Positions 1-11,744 of a DNA stretch of 64,000 nucleotides are shown in pieces. The notes beneath the pieces are model-generated. The model saw nothing but the letters and a program-made list of their open reading frames with translations. It was not told the origin of the DNA and made no database searches. The translations under genes were made by a program, and so were the position numbers. The stretch is from Lepidonotus clava (lineage: Eukaryota; Annelida; Polychaeta; Phyllodocida; Polynoidae). Numbering within the stretch: the stretch's first letter is position 1; every line of letters starts with the position of its first letter. The DNA lies in contig OW387140.1 of assembly GCA_936440205.1 (NCBI GenBank), forward strand, positions 19,775,659-19,839,658, given 5' to 3'.

Positions 1-66
1 TTCAAGCTCTTCATAGAATTGCTTGATCTGAAGCTTGCCGAATCTGGTATTGGCCGAGTGGATTAC
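1..66 (-). CDS. Possible partial exon at window edge
   Basis: On the minus strand a TTAG acceptor (67-70) precedes an open frame that runs off the window. Read from the first base it gives 22 codons: VIHSANTRFGKLQ, then IKQFYEELE. About 13 of 22 codons end in G or C, unlike the AT-rich surroundings, which favours coding. The alternative phase reads NPLGQYQIRQASDQAIL and then stops. That second phase is the one that would join directly to the His-rich exon at 339-510. Either an exon is missing between the two, or this is a C-terminus in the other frame. The family is not recognised and the polypyrimidine tract is poor. Confidence 0.4.
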
Positions 67-338
67 CTAAGATTTTTTATGTTTCATGCAGACATTAAAA
101 ATTAAGACGGTTAGAATAACTTAATTTTCCTAAAATCGAAGTTCATTCTAAAAAAAATCCCAGCAATGTCCAAATAATCCCAATTTTAGCGGTTGATTAA
201 CTACCCAAAGGTCCAAAACCATCAAGCAGAATCATGATGAACCAAGAATTAGAGTAAAATTACTTTTCAAAGATATCTAAGAATTGGATTTGCAGGATAT
301 CTTCAACCTTTATTTCCGATGAGAGAGCGTGGACTGAC

Positions 339-510
339 CTGTGGCGGTGCCGGGCACGACAACCCGGTGCCCCCCGACGTCCGTCGTCTCCTGGTAGTGG
401 AACTTGCGCCGGATGGTCATCCTGCTGCGGCGGTGGTGACTGTTCCGGTGATGGTTGCTGTGGTGGTGGTGATGGTGGTGGTGGTGGTGGTCCCGCCGCT
501 CCTCCGGTAC
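339..510 (-). CDS. Probable internal exon, histidine-rich
   Basis: The minus strand has an acceptor (GACCTTACAG before 510) and a good donor (ACAG then GTCAGT at 338-333). The frame starting with GTA encodes VPEERRD, ten His in a row, an Asn/His/Arg/Ser stretch, then MTIRRKFHYQETTDVGG and HRVVVPGTATG, ending one base into a codon. The last 30 residues look like ordinary protein. The His run comes from CAC/CAT triplets, which appear on the plus strand as a GGT/GAT repeat at about 430-492. A second frame is open too (Pro/Gln-rich), so the frame choice is an inference from residue composition. It may belong to a gene starting near 21.4 kb. Family unknown. Confidence 0.45.
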
Positions 511-2990
511 CTGTAAGGTCCTCCTGTGACTTGTGGGCGGCCAGCCGCGGTCTGTGACACCTGGAGGGCATTACAAGGTCAGGTTAGTTAGTAGGTTCAG
601 ATGTCGGAGGTCAACTGTTAAGGAGCACAGACAAAGGTAAGTATTGAAATGGTAGATTGTTCAGGCCAACAGGATATGCTTTGGAATGGTTTCGGGAATT
701 CGTAAAGGCACTTAGATTTATCGAGAAACGCCTTTTTACTGGGCACGCTGTATCCTGCAGTGCTACTTGGATTTTGCGAGAAACCTCGTCAAAGATGATG
801 GTCATTCCGTAGACAATATCATGGGTTAAGAAGTAAGGATCATTAATGTACCTTGGATGAATAATAATAAAAAAGCCCTCTGATAAGAATACAATCAAAT
901 TATCATTACCACATATTTTTTATCAGTCAAACGTGTGTTGAAGTCCCAAACGAGATCAATGGTAGTTTTATCTTTGGTTTGGCTTCTTTCGCATAAATCT
1001 TTCCATTTTTGAAAAAGAAAAAGAAAAACAAACATAAAAAAGCCTCCGGATCTCTTTGAAATGGCTGCCCTTATTTATTTTCTGATGACGTATATCAAGA
1101 GAATTGATATCTTGTGTATATAAGGAGTAAAAGGAGGGCTGAACCACTCATCTAACAGGGTGTGGAGGCGTGGTTAACTGTTAATATGTGGGTTAACGAG
1201 CAGGTATCATCACTGATTACGGGGGTGAATGACATGCGAGTACAGCAATACCAAACAAAGACGTACACATTACTCTACAACTGGATATATTATTAGCCAC
1301 AGCAGGTGATCAAGTAAGATATAGTCCACGTTTCCGAAGAGGCTAATGGACACTTGGAAGCTTTTGTGTTGCGCATTATCATAGATGGCTTCGAGTTTGA
1401 ATTGTCAGTATATTGATAATTATGCAGTGGCAATGGCAATTAAAACGTGTCAAAACATTACAAAATTGCCCTTATCAAGATAGGTTTCTAATTGTTGTTA
1501 GATCTATTATATCTTGAATAAAATGCAAGACGTCGATGACATAGAAAGGACAGGCTGAGTTGCATCGACATATATAATGTTGGACAGGTCAATGCATCAA
1601 ACAGCATTAGAAGAGAAATAATCCAAACCTTTGCTAAAGTCGATGATGCTCCAGGAGAAAATTGGAATGCCCTTCATTGGAATTCTATCGGAGACGCCAC
1701 GGCCACATAAACTTGTATGTTCCCCAATATATAAATGGAATGCAAATACGTCCTCTCAACAATGCTCACCAGGGTCCTACGATCAATGTCTGCGTCTTAT
1801 GTTCTCTCGGTCCACAAAGTCAGATTATCGAATCACCGTCCAGTTTTCTTATATCTATATGTCCAATTGTATGATAACCACCTCAACGTTAGAAAAGCCC
1901 ACCGCCTTTTCCTACAGCACTCGATTCAATTTGGTTAACGCGGGTCTCTATATATGTTCACCCTACAGCTCCTTACCCCACCAACTGACCCGTGTTGGGC
2001 TTTATATACCTACTAGGCACTCTACACGGACCCGGGCCATGGACCTCTCCCCCAAACACTCATTGGGGGGTAAGAGCAAGGGTGATAGCAAAGTGAAGGA
2101 CTTAGTTCCTGGAACTATCTTATTCAGGGCAAACAGAAATTGACTCCTCGCTGCTGTCTAGGACCCGGTAAAACAAAGCCCGGGAGCTCCGAGAAGAGGG
2201 GTCATGGTGGAGTCATCTCACCAATTACTACCCCGTCAATCATACGTGTCCCCCTCTCATTCCGCTCTGTAATAGAATGGACCTATTAAACCATATGTGT
2301 ACTTGACTGACCTCCCTACTTACAGCTATATCTGGGGTGGTAAGCAAAGGATCTAGGCAGCACAATTAGGCTGAGATCACACTGACCTATGTACATTTCA
2401 GGTAGGTAAGTGCGTTACTTGAAATCAAAATGTTGTGCGCTATCGTACTAGAGTGACGCCAGGCCTATATGTCTGGATTCATATTTTAAAAAAGTACCTT
2501 TTCTATAATCCATTAGAGCAACCGAAATGGCCAAGCTCGAGGTAGGTGGGGGAGAAGAGGCGGGTCGTTGGAGATGGTGTGGGATTGGGTGTAATTATAA
2601 TGAGAACAAACACCTCTGCATAGATACATAGCTTCTCTTCAAATGTACTACATGGTTAAGCAGAATAGGTGAAATCCTAGAATCGAAACATTATTGTGAT
2701 AGTGTTTCGGAAATATTTTCCTTTATTACTATGTTTTACAACTCTCCCATTCCAGTTCATTTCAAGACTGAAATTCATTGTGAAAAATGATTTCATTTAT
2801 ATCCTGGTTTATTCCACTAAAACATCCTATTCAAGTAAGGAATCAAGGCATTTTGGTCAGAAAACACAACAAAGAATATTTACAGAAATTGGGATTTTGT
2901 GCTAAAGCATCTTGTCACAGTATCCAACCTCAACGGTGCACCCTGCATGTGTTGGGTTTATTGGTAAACAAACCTACATTGGCATGGTTG
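511..2990. other. No supportable gene
   Basis: This is AT-rich unique-looking DNA. A 170-codon open frame at 1631-2143 on the plus strand is the longest here, but it has no recognisable domain, no splice context and no codon preference, and its residues look random. I see no repeats other than short A and T runs. Confidence 0.5.
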
Positions 2991-2999
2991 TGCGCCGAT

Positions 3000-3225
3000 C
3001 CCCGCGTGGCGGGGGCGGGCGGCCCTACTGACGGCCCGTCACCCTCCGACTTCCGGCCTGTTTGTCACCGCCGCCGCCAGGTGACGTCCCAGTGCCCCCG
3101 TGACGTCACATGGGGGCAGTATCACTCTCCGAGCGGGATCCGGCATAGATAGGGGCAGGGGAAGGGGAATGATCTATGAGGGGAGGCAGGGCGTATAAAT
3201 GGGCGGGGCGGAGGTAAGTCGGGGG
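3000..3225 (+). promoter_or_regulatory. GC-rich promoter-like block with CRE and TATA box
   Basis: A sharp GC-rich island in AT-rich DNA. It contains a full CRE palindrome TGACGTCA (3101-3108), a half-CRE (GTGACGTCC, 3081), a TATA box TATAAAT (3194-3200) and a GC box GGGCGGGGCGG (3201-3211). The order CRE, TATA, expected start near 3225 fits a plus-strand core promoter. A GGTAAGT donor-like site (3213) lies too close to the TATA box to be the end of exon 1. No downstream coding exon was found, so the transcript would be non-coding, or its coding part lies far downstream. Confidence 0.4.
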
Positions 3226-3815
3226 AGTACTTCCTGAATGTGTGATTTATGACCGATCACCATTTGACAGATAGCGTTCATTCTTACATGCACAGAATAT
3301 CAGTATCGTATCGTGTAGCCTCGTGGTCCTGCATGAATCCAAATAAACGCAATCAAGGTCATTTAATAGGGGCCGATCGGGAGATTTTCAAAGAGGGGAG
3401 GCTAAGGTAAAATTTTCCTGCAACCCGTCCGGGTTTGAGAATTTTACAATGAAAGAAAAATCAATATTTGGCCACAAATTCTCTCAAATAAATGTTAAAA
3501 TTAATGTAGAGTGTTATTTTTTTAAATAAACTTTTAAAAGGTAAAAATCTCTCAGAAAAAAAACAAACCATAAACTGTAAATGCCAGGATCAAATTGAGA
3601 ATTTAGCTTTTCACAAAAGCTTTTCTAAATTTAGCAATTTCTATAATCTAACGTAGTTTTATATAATATTTAAGATGATAATACTGTTTATGTAAAAATG
3701 CAGAAATGCGAATAATATGACGTCCTATTTTCTTTGGGATACTTGGTGTTCAGTTAATCAGGTCATATCGATGTAACAAGAAAGGATGTTTTTTCGTGGT
3801 ATTCCCAATGGTAAC
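3226..3815. other. No gene seen; possible weak repeat fragment
   Basis: AT-rich DNA. The stretch at about 3376-3480 (GGGAGATTTTCAAAGAGGGG and a following 'tttggccac') resembles the GCGGATCCAG short repeats found elsewhere in the window, in decayed form. Nothing else was seen. Confidence 0.3.
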
Positions 3816-3817
3816 TG

Positions 3818-3874
3818 GAGAACTCAGGCCACATGAGAACTCGGTCCAGGAGAACTCGGGCCGCTAGAGAACTC
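3818..3874. repeat. Short tandem repeat of GAGAACTC
   Basis: Four exact copies of GAGAACTC begin at 3818, 3835, 3850 and 3867, each followed by a variable CAGGCC/GGTCC/GGGCC-like tail. The period is 15-17 bp. Confidence 0.8.
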
Positions 3875-4144
3875 AGCCCAATGACGCCATACAGATTCCA
3901 CCAATTTGTATTTTCACACCATCTTTAACTAAATTCATGATAAAGCGTTGGATTATTTTCACTCTTTCTCTGCAACTTATAGATATCCATAAGAACATAC
4001 CAAACAAAATTCATATCAATATGATTGTAATTCATAAAATCTTAGTACTAGGGTGGCTTCACAAACTAGTTCAGGTCATAAGTTAACAATGTATTTAGGT
4101 TTTTCTGATTCGCTGAATCAGGGATCCTCATGGGCTGAACAGGG

Positions 4145-4800
4145 TTACAATATATCAACACAGGTATCAGTGGTATGGGAAGGACATCTGCGGGGCATCT
4201 GCAGTTTGTACATAGATTAAGAAAGGTTTCAGTGGGATAGGGAGGGCACCTCATGATCAGAGTTTATAGGGGTACCGATAGATTAACAAAGGTTTCAGCT
4301 GTTCAGTGGGATGGGGAGAACACCTCAGAGTTTATAAGGGTACCGATAGATCAACAAAGGTTTCAGCTGTTCAGTGGGATGGGGAGAACACCTCAGAGCT
4401 TATAAGGGTACCGATAGATCAACAAAGGTTTCAGATGTTCAGTGGGATGGGGAGAACACCTCAGAGTTTATAGGGGTACCGTTAGATCAACAAAGGTTTC
4501 AGCTGTTCAGTGGGATGGGGAGAACACCTCAGAGTTTATAATGGTACTGATAGATCAACAAAGGTTTCAGCTGTTCGGTGGGATGGGGAGAACACCTCAG
4601 AGTTTATAGGGGTACCGATAGATCAACAAAGGTTTCAGTGGGATGGGGAGGGCACCTGAGAGTCTTTTGGGGTACTGATAGATCAACAAACGTTTCAGTG
4701 GGATGGGAGTGCACCTCAAAGTCTATAGGGGTACTAACAGATCAAAGAGGTATCAGGAGAAGACAAAGGACACATGAGTGTCCATAGCGGTATGACAGAC
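4145..4800. repeat. Minisatellite, 60-68 bp unit, about 9-10 copies
   Basis: A tandem array whose unit contains GATCAACAAAGGTTTCAG, GTGGGATGGGGAGAACACC and TCAGAGTTTATAGGGGTACC. Central units are 68 bp and carry an extra CTGTTCAGT. Outer units lack it (about 60 bp) and are more diverged, as expected for an array that expands from the middle. Open frames inside it are by-products of the repeat. Confidence 0.9.
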
Positions 4801-5070
4801 CAACAGAGCTGGGTATCCGTGGGATATAAACTCACCTGTGGGTCTATAGGGCACCTACATAACTATAGAGTTAGTTGTAGTGCAGAACACAGAGACAATA
4901 ATATAATGTTTGGAGAGTCTGTAACTGCATAGGCAGTAGAGGCCTAATGAACAAAGCCTCTACTGTAAAGCTGGTATTTAATGGCACCAGAGGGCATCAA
5001 GGTGAATGGTCCCTTTAGGTGCCTTCCAGGATTCAGTAATTTCCTTCCTCTTATTTTTGTCTTTGCTTAA

Positions 5071-5391
5071 AGCCTGGTTCCCACTTGGGCAACTAGATTA
5101 CAAAAATTGGTGTCACCCAATGACATACTAAACAGTGGCGCCATGATGGCTGGTGACTACACAACTGTATTTGACATGTTTAATATTTCCCCCAAGTTGC
5201 CTGCGATTAGTGCAGTTAATTGTCGGGCTGGGGGACCACTGTGAAATCTAATCATCGGCAGATTTGTAGCAAGAGCGCCTCAACCTGGAGATTAAAGCGG
5301 TGTATCCACGAGGCGATTAAAATGTGTTTGTCGCTGAGGCTACTAATATCAACTAATTGCCGTCGCTAGTCGTCCAAATGGGAACCAAGCT
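5071..5391. mobile_element. MITE with TGGTTCCCACTTGG-type ends
   Basis: Terminal inverted repeats: AGCCTGGTTCCCACTTGGGC at the left and the reverse of AGCTTGGTTCCCATTTGGAC at the right, about 26 bp each. The element is about 321 bp with no coding capacity. The ends resemble those of the element at 19,183-19,343 (CCCACTTGGGCGACT core), which suggests related families. The target duplication is unclear. Confidence 0.75.
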
Positions 5392-6420
5392 GAAGGCTAC
5401 TCATATTACAACACCATTGATTATATGTGTCAGAAAGTAAATTTTAGCAATTGCATATATTTTAAATAATTTGGATCAAAAGGACCCGTTTGGTTTACGT
5501 ACCTGCATTCCTCTCTTATCAGTTCATAATCATATACAGGTAACTTTCACTTCTCCTGTTACCCGTAGACACGGCACCAACTAATTATAATATTCACGGT
5601 CACCCAATACCCTAAACCTCATTCAGACATTGGGTATCCTTCGAGTCATTGCCATTCAGCGTACTTCTGACATCACGAATACATTGACTCAGAAACGCTC
5701 ATTAGGGCATTTACCAAACATAACACCATGCTTCTAGGTATCAGCATAATTCATCGCCGAAATTAGCTTGACTACATGACCGATAACACGTTGACACAAG
5801 GCTGAAATATCACCATGCGTCTCCCAGTCTAGTAGAAATATAACATTTACATTCTGCGATCAAGCTGATATTCTCTGGACAACTCAAATGTGTCTCCATT
5901 AATTTTATTAGGCGTGATCAGGCAGAATCCGGGTACCCTACCTCTCTCTCCTAAGCTAAGCTCTACACAATTAACATGCAACCACGTCACCAGTCTGCAC
6001 ATTACACTACTGCGATGTTGAATGCGGTTTTGCATGTTCAGATATCACCAACTAAGAACGTTATTATAAGGTCAAGTTGAGGCGAAACATCGGTAATATG
6101 TTATTGTAATGTACTGATTACTTGGGATTTTAACAGAACCTATGCGGAAGATTAGTTAGCGATATATAGCTCAGGTCAAAACATGCAAGGAATCAATAGG
6201 TTGGAGATACCAACACGGTTCCCGTCCTGCTGTACGGTATGATAATTACGAAAAACTGTCCCACAAAGTGTGTTTATTACATGCTTGATTTCCCCAGAAT
6301 TCTCCCTTTTTTCTTTCGTGCAAATTTCCTTAAAAGTAAATGATAGTTGAACCCTTCTAAAGTCTAATATCATTCCAAAGAAATGGTATAATATATAAGG
6401 TTTTCGGTGTCTTTTAGGCA
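5392..6420. other. No supportable gene
   Basis: Unique AT-rich DNA. The short open frames (for example 5847-6035 and 6176-6373, minus strand) show no protein-like features. Confidence 0.5.
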
Positions 6421-6424
6421 GTAA

Positions 6425-6499
6425 AAAAACCCTATTTCCAAAATTTTACACAAAAAAAGGTGGGGACGCGTCCCCCCCTCCTCTAAATCCGCCACTGGT
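6425..6499 (-). repeat. Half copy of the GCGGATCCAG short repeat
   Basis: Read on the minus strand it begins CCAGTGGCGGATTTAGAGG, followed by a G-rich run and an AAAATTTTG stretch. This is the same layout as the copies at 29.8, 46.7, 56.1 and 61.1 kb. Only one end is clear. Confidence 0.55.
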
Positions 6500-6735
6500 T
6501 CTCGTTCACGAAAAATTGTTCCTGATCGAATTCATAACGCATAAAAGTGCGTTTGATAATGGTTTCTACGGTAATGACAAATCTGTGTTGGAGAACATGC
6601 CTCTGTTTGAAATGAGAAAATATCAATATAGTTTTACACTTAGCCGAATACTACTTTTCTCTGTTTCACCCGTTATTCTACCTCACAGGGCCGGCGGTGT
6701 AGGTCCCCTCTGTCTAGACAGTTTATTTCTACCAG

Positions 6736-6954
6736 GTGCAGACCCACCTCCGACACAGACCTACCAACTCGGTCTTTGACGCCATCTGGTGAGCACCCTG
6801 CTAACCGGAAGTCACCTTACACGTCCGATTCTGCGCACTGTTTACAGATAGAGGTTCCGGGAACGACTTCGGAAACGGAAAACGACCTCCAGGCTTACGG
6901 TCAGGGGCCCTGCTTAACACCTGGGTGGTTATAAGATTGATCTCGGGTTGTCTG
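6736..6954 (+). other. Pair of exon-like segments (6736-6788 and 6848-6954)
   Basis: A local GC-rich patch holds two plus-strand segments with good splice consensus. The first has TTTCTACCAG before 6736 and CTG|GTGAGC after 6788. The second has CTGTTTACAG before 6848 and CTG|GTGAGT after 6954. A continuous frame through both is open (CRPTSDTDLPTRSLTPSD, then RGSGNDFGNGKRPPGL and onward). The intervening gap is only 59 bp, short for an animal intron, and no family is recognised. It could be non-coding RNA, an untranslated exon or coincidence. Confidence 0.25.
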
Positions 6955-9900
6955 GTGAGTGGCTTAAGAGAAAACGCATTCAGGCTTCAGAACAATGGTC
7001 TCCCTAGATATCAATCAATTCCCTCTCTCTGTCTCATGTCACTTTTGGAAATATGTAATTATGGTATATAGAGGAATACTGCATAGAATGCCTTGGTCAC
7101 TGAAGTAAAGAAAGTTCTCAGATAAGGAAAAAGTAAACAGCTCACAGTGAAAGGCCAAAAGATGACAGTGGTATACACAAAAGAGGATGCTGAGGCCAAA
7201 CAAGGAACTCGGTAAATGCCAACCAGCCAATCCAATCACAGGTAATAATGTCATTCGCTGACTATCACTTTTGGCTTTTTTTATTAAGAGAAAATCAAGG
7301 TCACAGTCACAACCACAGCACTCTTTTTGACGAGATATTTTCATACGCGCACCAGAGATTGTTTCAGGCCCATTATAGACAATAACAAAGCTTTTTGTGT
7401 GCGGAGGAAGCCTTGGGCCGTTGACTGCAGGTCGGCGGCTGGTGGATTCGCGCTGTGGTTTCCACAACCGACAGTGGAATGAGTCAATGCCGGCGACTTC
7501 AAATGCTAAATGAGCAAATCACGGAATGTTAATTAGTGGGAGCTGGGCGTGAAGGAATTACTGTAATGCCTTTGTAAATGTCATCTCGTTTTGGGTTCAG
7601 TATTCAAGTTGAACCTTGAAGCCTGGTTTCTGCCGAACGACTCTGGGCCAGTGTTGTCTGCCAACGGCCACTGATTGAGGACTTAGTGGGCGTCGGCGGT
7701 ATCTCCACCCGATGAGAACACGACTCTGTGAGCCACAGCAGAAATCCAGCGATTTACGGACGAAAAATTCAAACATGATTGACTTGACTTGACACCATTT
7801 AAATAATTCTAGAGGAAAAATTCACAGAAGATTACCTTTTCTCGTTAACGTTTTAGTAAGACCATTAATAACAAACTTGAAATATCGCTTGTTTTGAATC
7901 TCGACTTAACCGCTCAACGCTCAGCAAACTGATTTTCTTTTTGCAATGAACTGTACAGTCCAAATAAGGGTAGATGGGATTTTCACCTTTACTATGTCTG
8001 TTCTTTTTGCCAATCTATCTGTACACTGCCATATATTGTTGCCTATTCTTAAATTCCTCTTTTTGTTTGATATTACAAGTAAAACTCGCACTGTCCTTTC
8101 ATAATGACAGTTTTGCAATGATTGTGTCAATATCTTCTTTTTTTCCTAATGTTTCGGGTTGTCTATTATCTGATTATCATGCTTTTGCTGATACTTCCGG
8201 TGGAACATTTATATTGGTGTGGAACATGCTCAGCAAGTTGTAGGTCATTTGCGGCACGTACTAGACATACTCGACACGCCTCACTGCCCACAAGTAACCA
8301 ACAACAGGCACTTGGCCCTCGTACACTGCAGAGATCACACGTGTTGCCACCCAACCCACCCTACATGTCGTACTTTTACTATGTATCTATTGTGTTCTCT
8401 ATTACTATTTAGCCCACTGTTCGGGCAGTTATGTTCATATATACTTGTTCACAATTTCACTATAATTAGCCCGCTGTTAAGGGCAAGTAATTCTTACTAT
8501 AGATAGTAGTACAAATTTCCTAAAATTTTCCTAAGTCACCTCCTTCACATTCTCATTACATATTATTGTGGGTTAGTACATAGACTCCTAATGATGTAAA
8601 CATTCATTGGTCTAAACGAAAATTTCCTACTGACTCCAACGATGCATTCTAATAATCATATGTGGCTAATGGTAACAATACTGATCATAAGACTTATCAG
8701 TGCATCTTAACATCGCAGTAGTGTAACAAGATCGAAGGTTACTCATCTACAAATCTTTGACTACATGATGTAAGCGGTTAGTCGTGACACTGGTCATTTA
8801 CTGACTGAACAGCCACAGTTTGAATATATAGATATGCAGCCCATAAGGCAGAAGGTTCAATCTTATGATAAGGAATGACTCTTCGATTGTAGGCATACAC
8901 GTTTTATTCTTTTGTTTTTGTTTTTTTTTGTTTTTATTTTATCACGAGTGCCCTAGAACAGATGATTTTGTGTATCTAATGCAAGGACTGAATCCTGGGT
9001 TGAGATCCAACTTTTACAGTAAGCTGTCGCTGAGTGAGGCTGAGGTGGCGGTCCCGTCAGGTGCTCAGAGGTGGGTGTGAGAGCTGCTCCTGAAATAGGC
9101 GGCCGCCTAACGAGCAGGTCGTGGGAGCCGGTCGGACCAGGAGCAAAGGTCGCCGCCACCGCAGCTCCGGCTGAAGGCGGGTAGTGGTGACACGGGAGGC
9201 GGCTCGTAAACTCAGCATTCCTAGCGGACTGTGGACTGTTCGGGTGGTCATTGCAAGCCACACAAGGGCTGTCAATTCTATGATGCCAATACAATGTCAT
9301 ATTTTCATCACGAAAGTGCGCAGTGGCCTGTCCAACAGACTTGTCTAACTGTTTAAGGTACTTCTACCTATTTGGGTAGGATTTCAAATTTCAGGGATAA
9401 TAATTATTTTAAAACCTACACCGAATTTTCTTCAATACATCTGGAATACCTGGCAAGAAGGAAATTAAGGTTTACCATTTACCTTTTCAGCTGGAGGATT
9501 GCAAACATTTGAGATCTTTACTATAGCTTTCTAAGGGAAGAACATGAGGTTTCACATTCCAAAAATCCTAGAAAAATCAATAGTTTAAACATAGCACATA
9601 CAGGAGTCCATTGATATTCACTACGTGGCAGTGCTGGGATTGGTTACAAATAATTATCTTTAATCCGTCACTTTCCCTTCTCGTCATATTGTAACCCACC
9701 ATTTTCAACATGGAGAGGGAATGCCTACGAAGTACTTTGCCCTGGTAATGACAGTCATACATTCAATATTTACCTAACGGTTCCGGTTCATGTGAGACAG
9801 TCCGAAACAAAGACAGCTTGAGATTTGTGTCATGGTGTGATAGGGGAGATTTAAGTATAACGGCAAAGATCGTACGTCGTGGTACTAAGAGAATCTACAC

Positions 9901-11640
9901 GGCCGGGAGGAACCCCAATAATTTATCATATCCGTTCACCACGCCCTGGTTTCCTGTACGTTAGTGAGCATGTAAATCTACCTTAATTTGATTTGCACAC
10001 TTTTTTATTTCATTGTTTCTAAGAAACAATTTCATGTTCGGCACTTCAAGCTTATTTTTAATTATCGAATGGCTTAAGTGATAGTTTGCACGTAACTATG
10101 AAATATGCAGGAAATGCATTTCAAATCATTAATTTAGGGAAATTGGTCAGATACTGACGTCAACTAGTTTATTCCTTGCATATAGCCTGATAGAGACCGA
10201 AAATAAGTGTGAATATTGGTCTCCTAGTTACCATGGCAACAGAATATAAAGGTTTAGCAAATGCTTACAGACATTGAACAGATAATGTTGAAATATTAGA
10301 AGCCAATGGCCTCTGGAACCCTGTTATAAAACAACAGTGTTCTTAAGAAGAAGACCCCTTGGATAAAGAGATATCTCTGCATGAAATATGCAGCAGTAAA
10401 GGGACTAATGATTCTTCTTTTATCTCATAAATAGACTTGCCTTATCTTTTCCACTTTCTTCTGCTGCTGAGTTTAAGTTTACAAAAATTAACTTGAAATC
10501 AATCATGTGCTCCTTTTTGGGGATAAGATCAAATGGAAAGTGCAATACGAACCATTGGCTGATGTCTTATAATATTCTTTTTGGAACTAGAGAAAACGAA
10601 AATGCACTTAAGATGGGGTAACTATTGCTCAGGCCGTCTAAAAGAAGAAATCGCTCACATCCCACCAGTTTTACGTTCTGATAGGAGAACAGAAATAACA
10701 TGTTTAATTAAAATCCAATAAAACATGCGATAGATGCCTTTAATTAAAAGATGAAATTAAAGAACATTGTAAAAAGTACACTCGTAATTACGAAAAAGAT
10801 GAGGAAAAGTTTCGGGTCAAAGACTGTCTCAAAATATGAAGGTTATGTAGACCGATATCTGTGTATGTATAATCTGGATGTAAGGGACATGTTCATAACC
10901 CACTGGACGATGCGACTAAGATTCCGGTCGGACCTTAGTCACTAGCGACTGAATAACTAACACTTTAGATTCGATTGACCTCTGGCTTGCGTTCAGGCTA
11001 GGCAGTTTTGGCCGTTTTTAGGGAGCACTGGTCAATCTCCCCCATTGACCCCTGTGTCCAGAATATCTTAATATATACAAGTTTTTAATTATGGTTATCA
11101 TTCTTTGACATTTATTTTTCTTAGAATACTTCTACTGAATTGAACCTTTACATGGAATGTGAACATTTTTTTTCTTTTAGATACAAGTACATGACTATAC
11201 TGGTTTAGAATAATAATAAAAGGTTATTCTTACTTTCTGCCATGTAGGCGTACATCTAAAGTGCAGGGGACAGCTACTCTAATTAGGCCCAATGGGATTT
11301 ATTTCTGGTTACAGATGTGCATTCATTATAGTACAAATGCATCATAAGGCAGACGGCTTATGCTTGGTATTATCTCAAATGTAAAATTAATTTGGTACAT
11401 ATATATATATATATACATTCTGCTGTATTCTGTCTCACCATGTTACTTTTCCTTAGCCTCCCTCTTCCCCAACCCCTCAATAAGGGACATTAGCATTATG
11501 AACGCTTCATATTGTTCCAATCATATTCATAGTGCGTATTGGGGCTTTTCTCCTATTCGTCTCACGTTTATTCCGCACACCACCTGTGAATCTCTCAATT
11601 TTTAGAATTACCGACAGCTGCCTACTCATATTACCCCCGC
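6955..11640. other. No supportable gene
   Basis: Mostly AT-rich unique DNA, probably intronic or intergenic. A GC-rich patch at 9050-9250 is open in several frames on both strands without splice sites or recognisable protein. A short (AT)n tract lies at 11,398-11,415. The T-rich tract at 8,905-8,942 is a simple run. Confidence 0.5.
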
Positions 11641-11679
11641 GTGCTTCCAGCCAAACGCTAGGTGTCGTTTTACATACGG

Positions 11680-11735
11680 GTCTGCGCCCGACGTCATCAG
11701 TCATCCGCCATGTTGGTTGCTATGGTGACCGGGCG
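11680..11735 (+). promoter_or_regulatory. Promoter-like motif cluster (CRE, YY1, X-box)
   Basis: Within 55 bp there is an NRF1-like TCTGCGCCCG (11,681), a CRE-like GACGTCATCAG (11,690), a YY1-type GCCATGTTGG (11,707-11,716) and an RFX X-box GGTTGCTATGGTGACC (11,715-11,730). Such clusters are usual at broad, TATA-less animal promoters and at cilia-gene promoters. No linked coding exon was found, so it could be an enhancer or an orphan promoter. Confidence 0.35.
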
Positions 11736-11744
11736 GTGTAAGAC

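Noticed and set aside
1631-2143. 170-codon plus-strand open frame
   Set aside because: No domain, no splice context and no codon preference; residues look like a chance frame and overlapping frames are open as well.
8953-9300. Two overlapping minus-strand frames in a GC-rich patch
   Set aside because: High GC reduces stop codons in all frames; no splice signals or conserved-looking residues.
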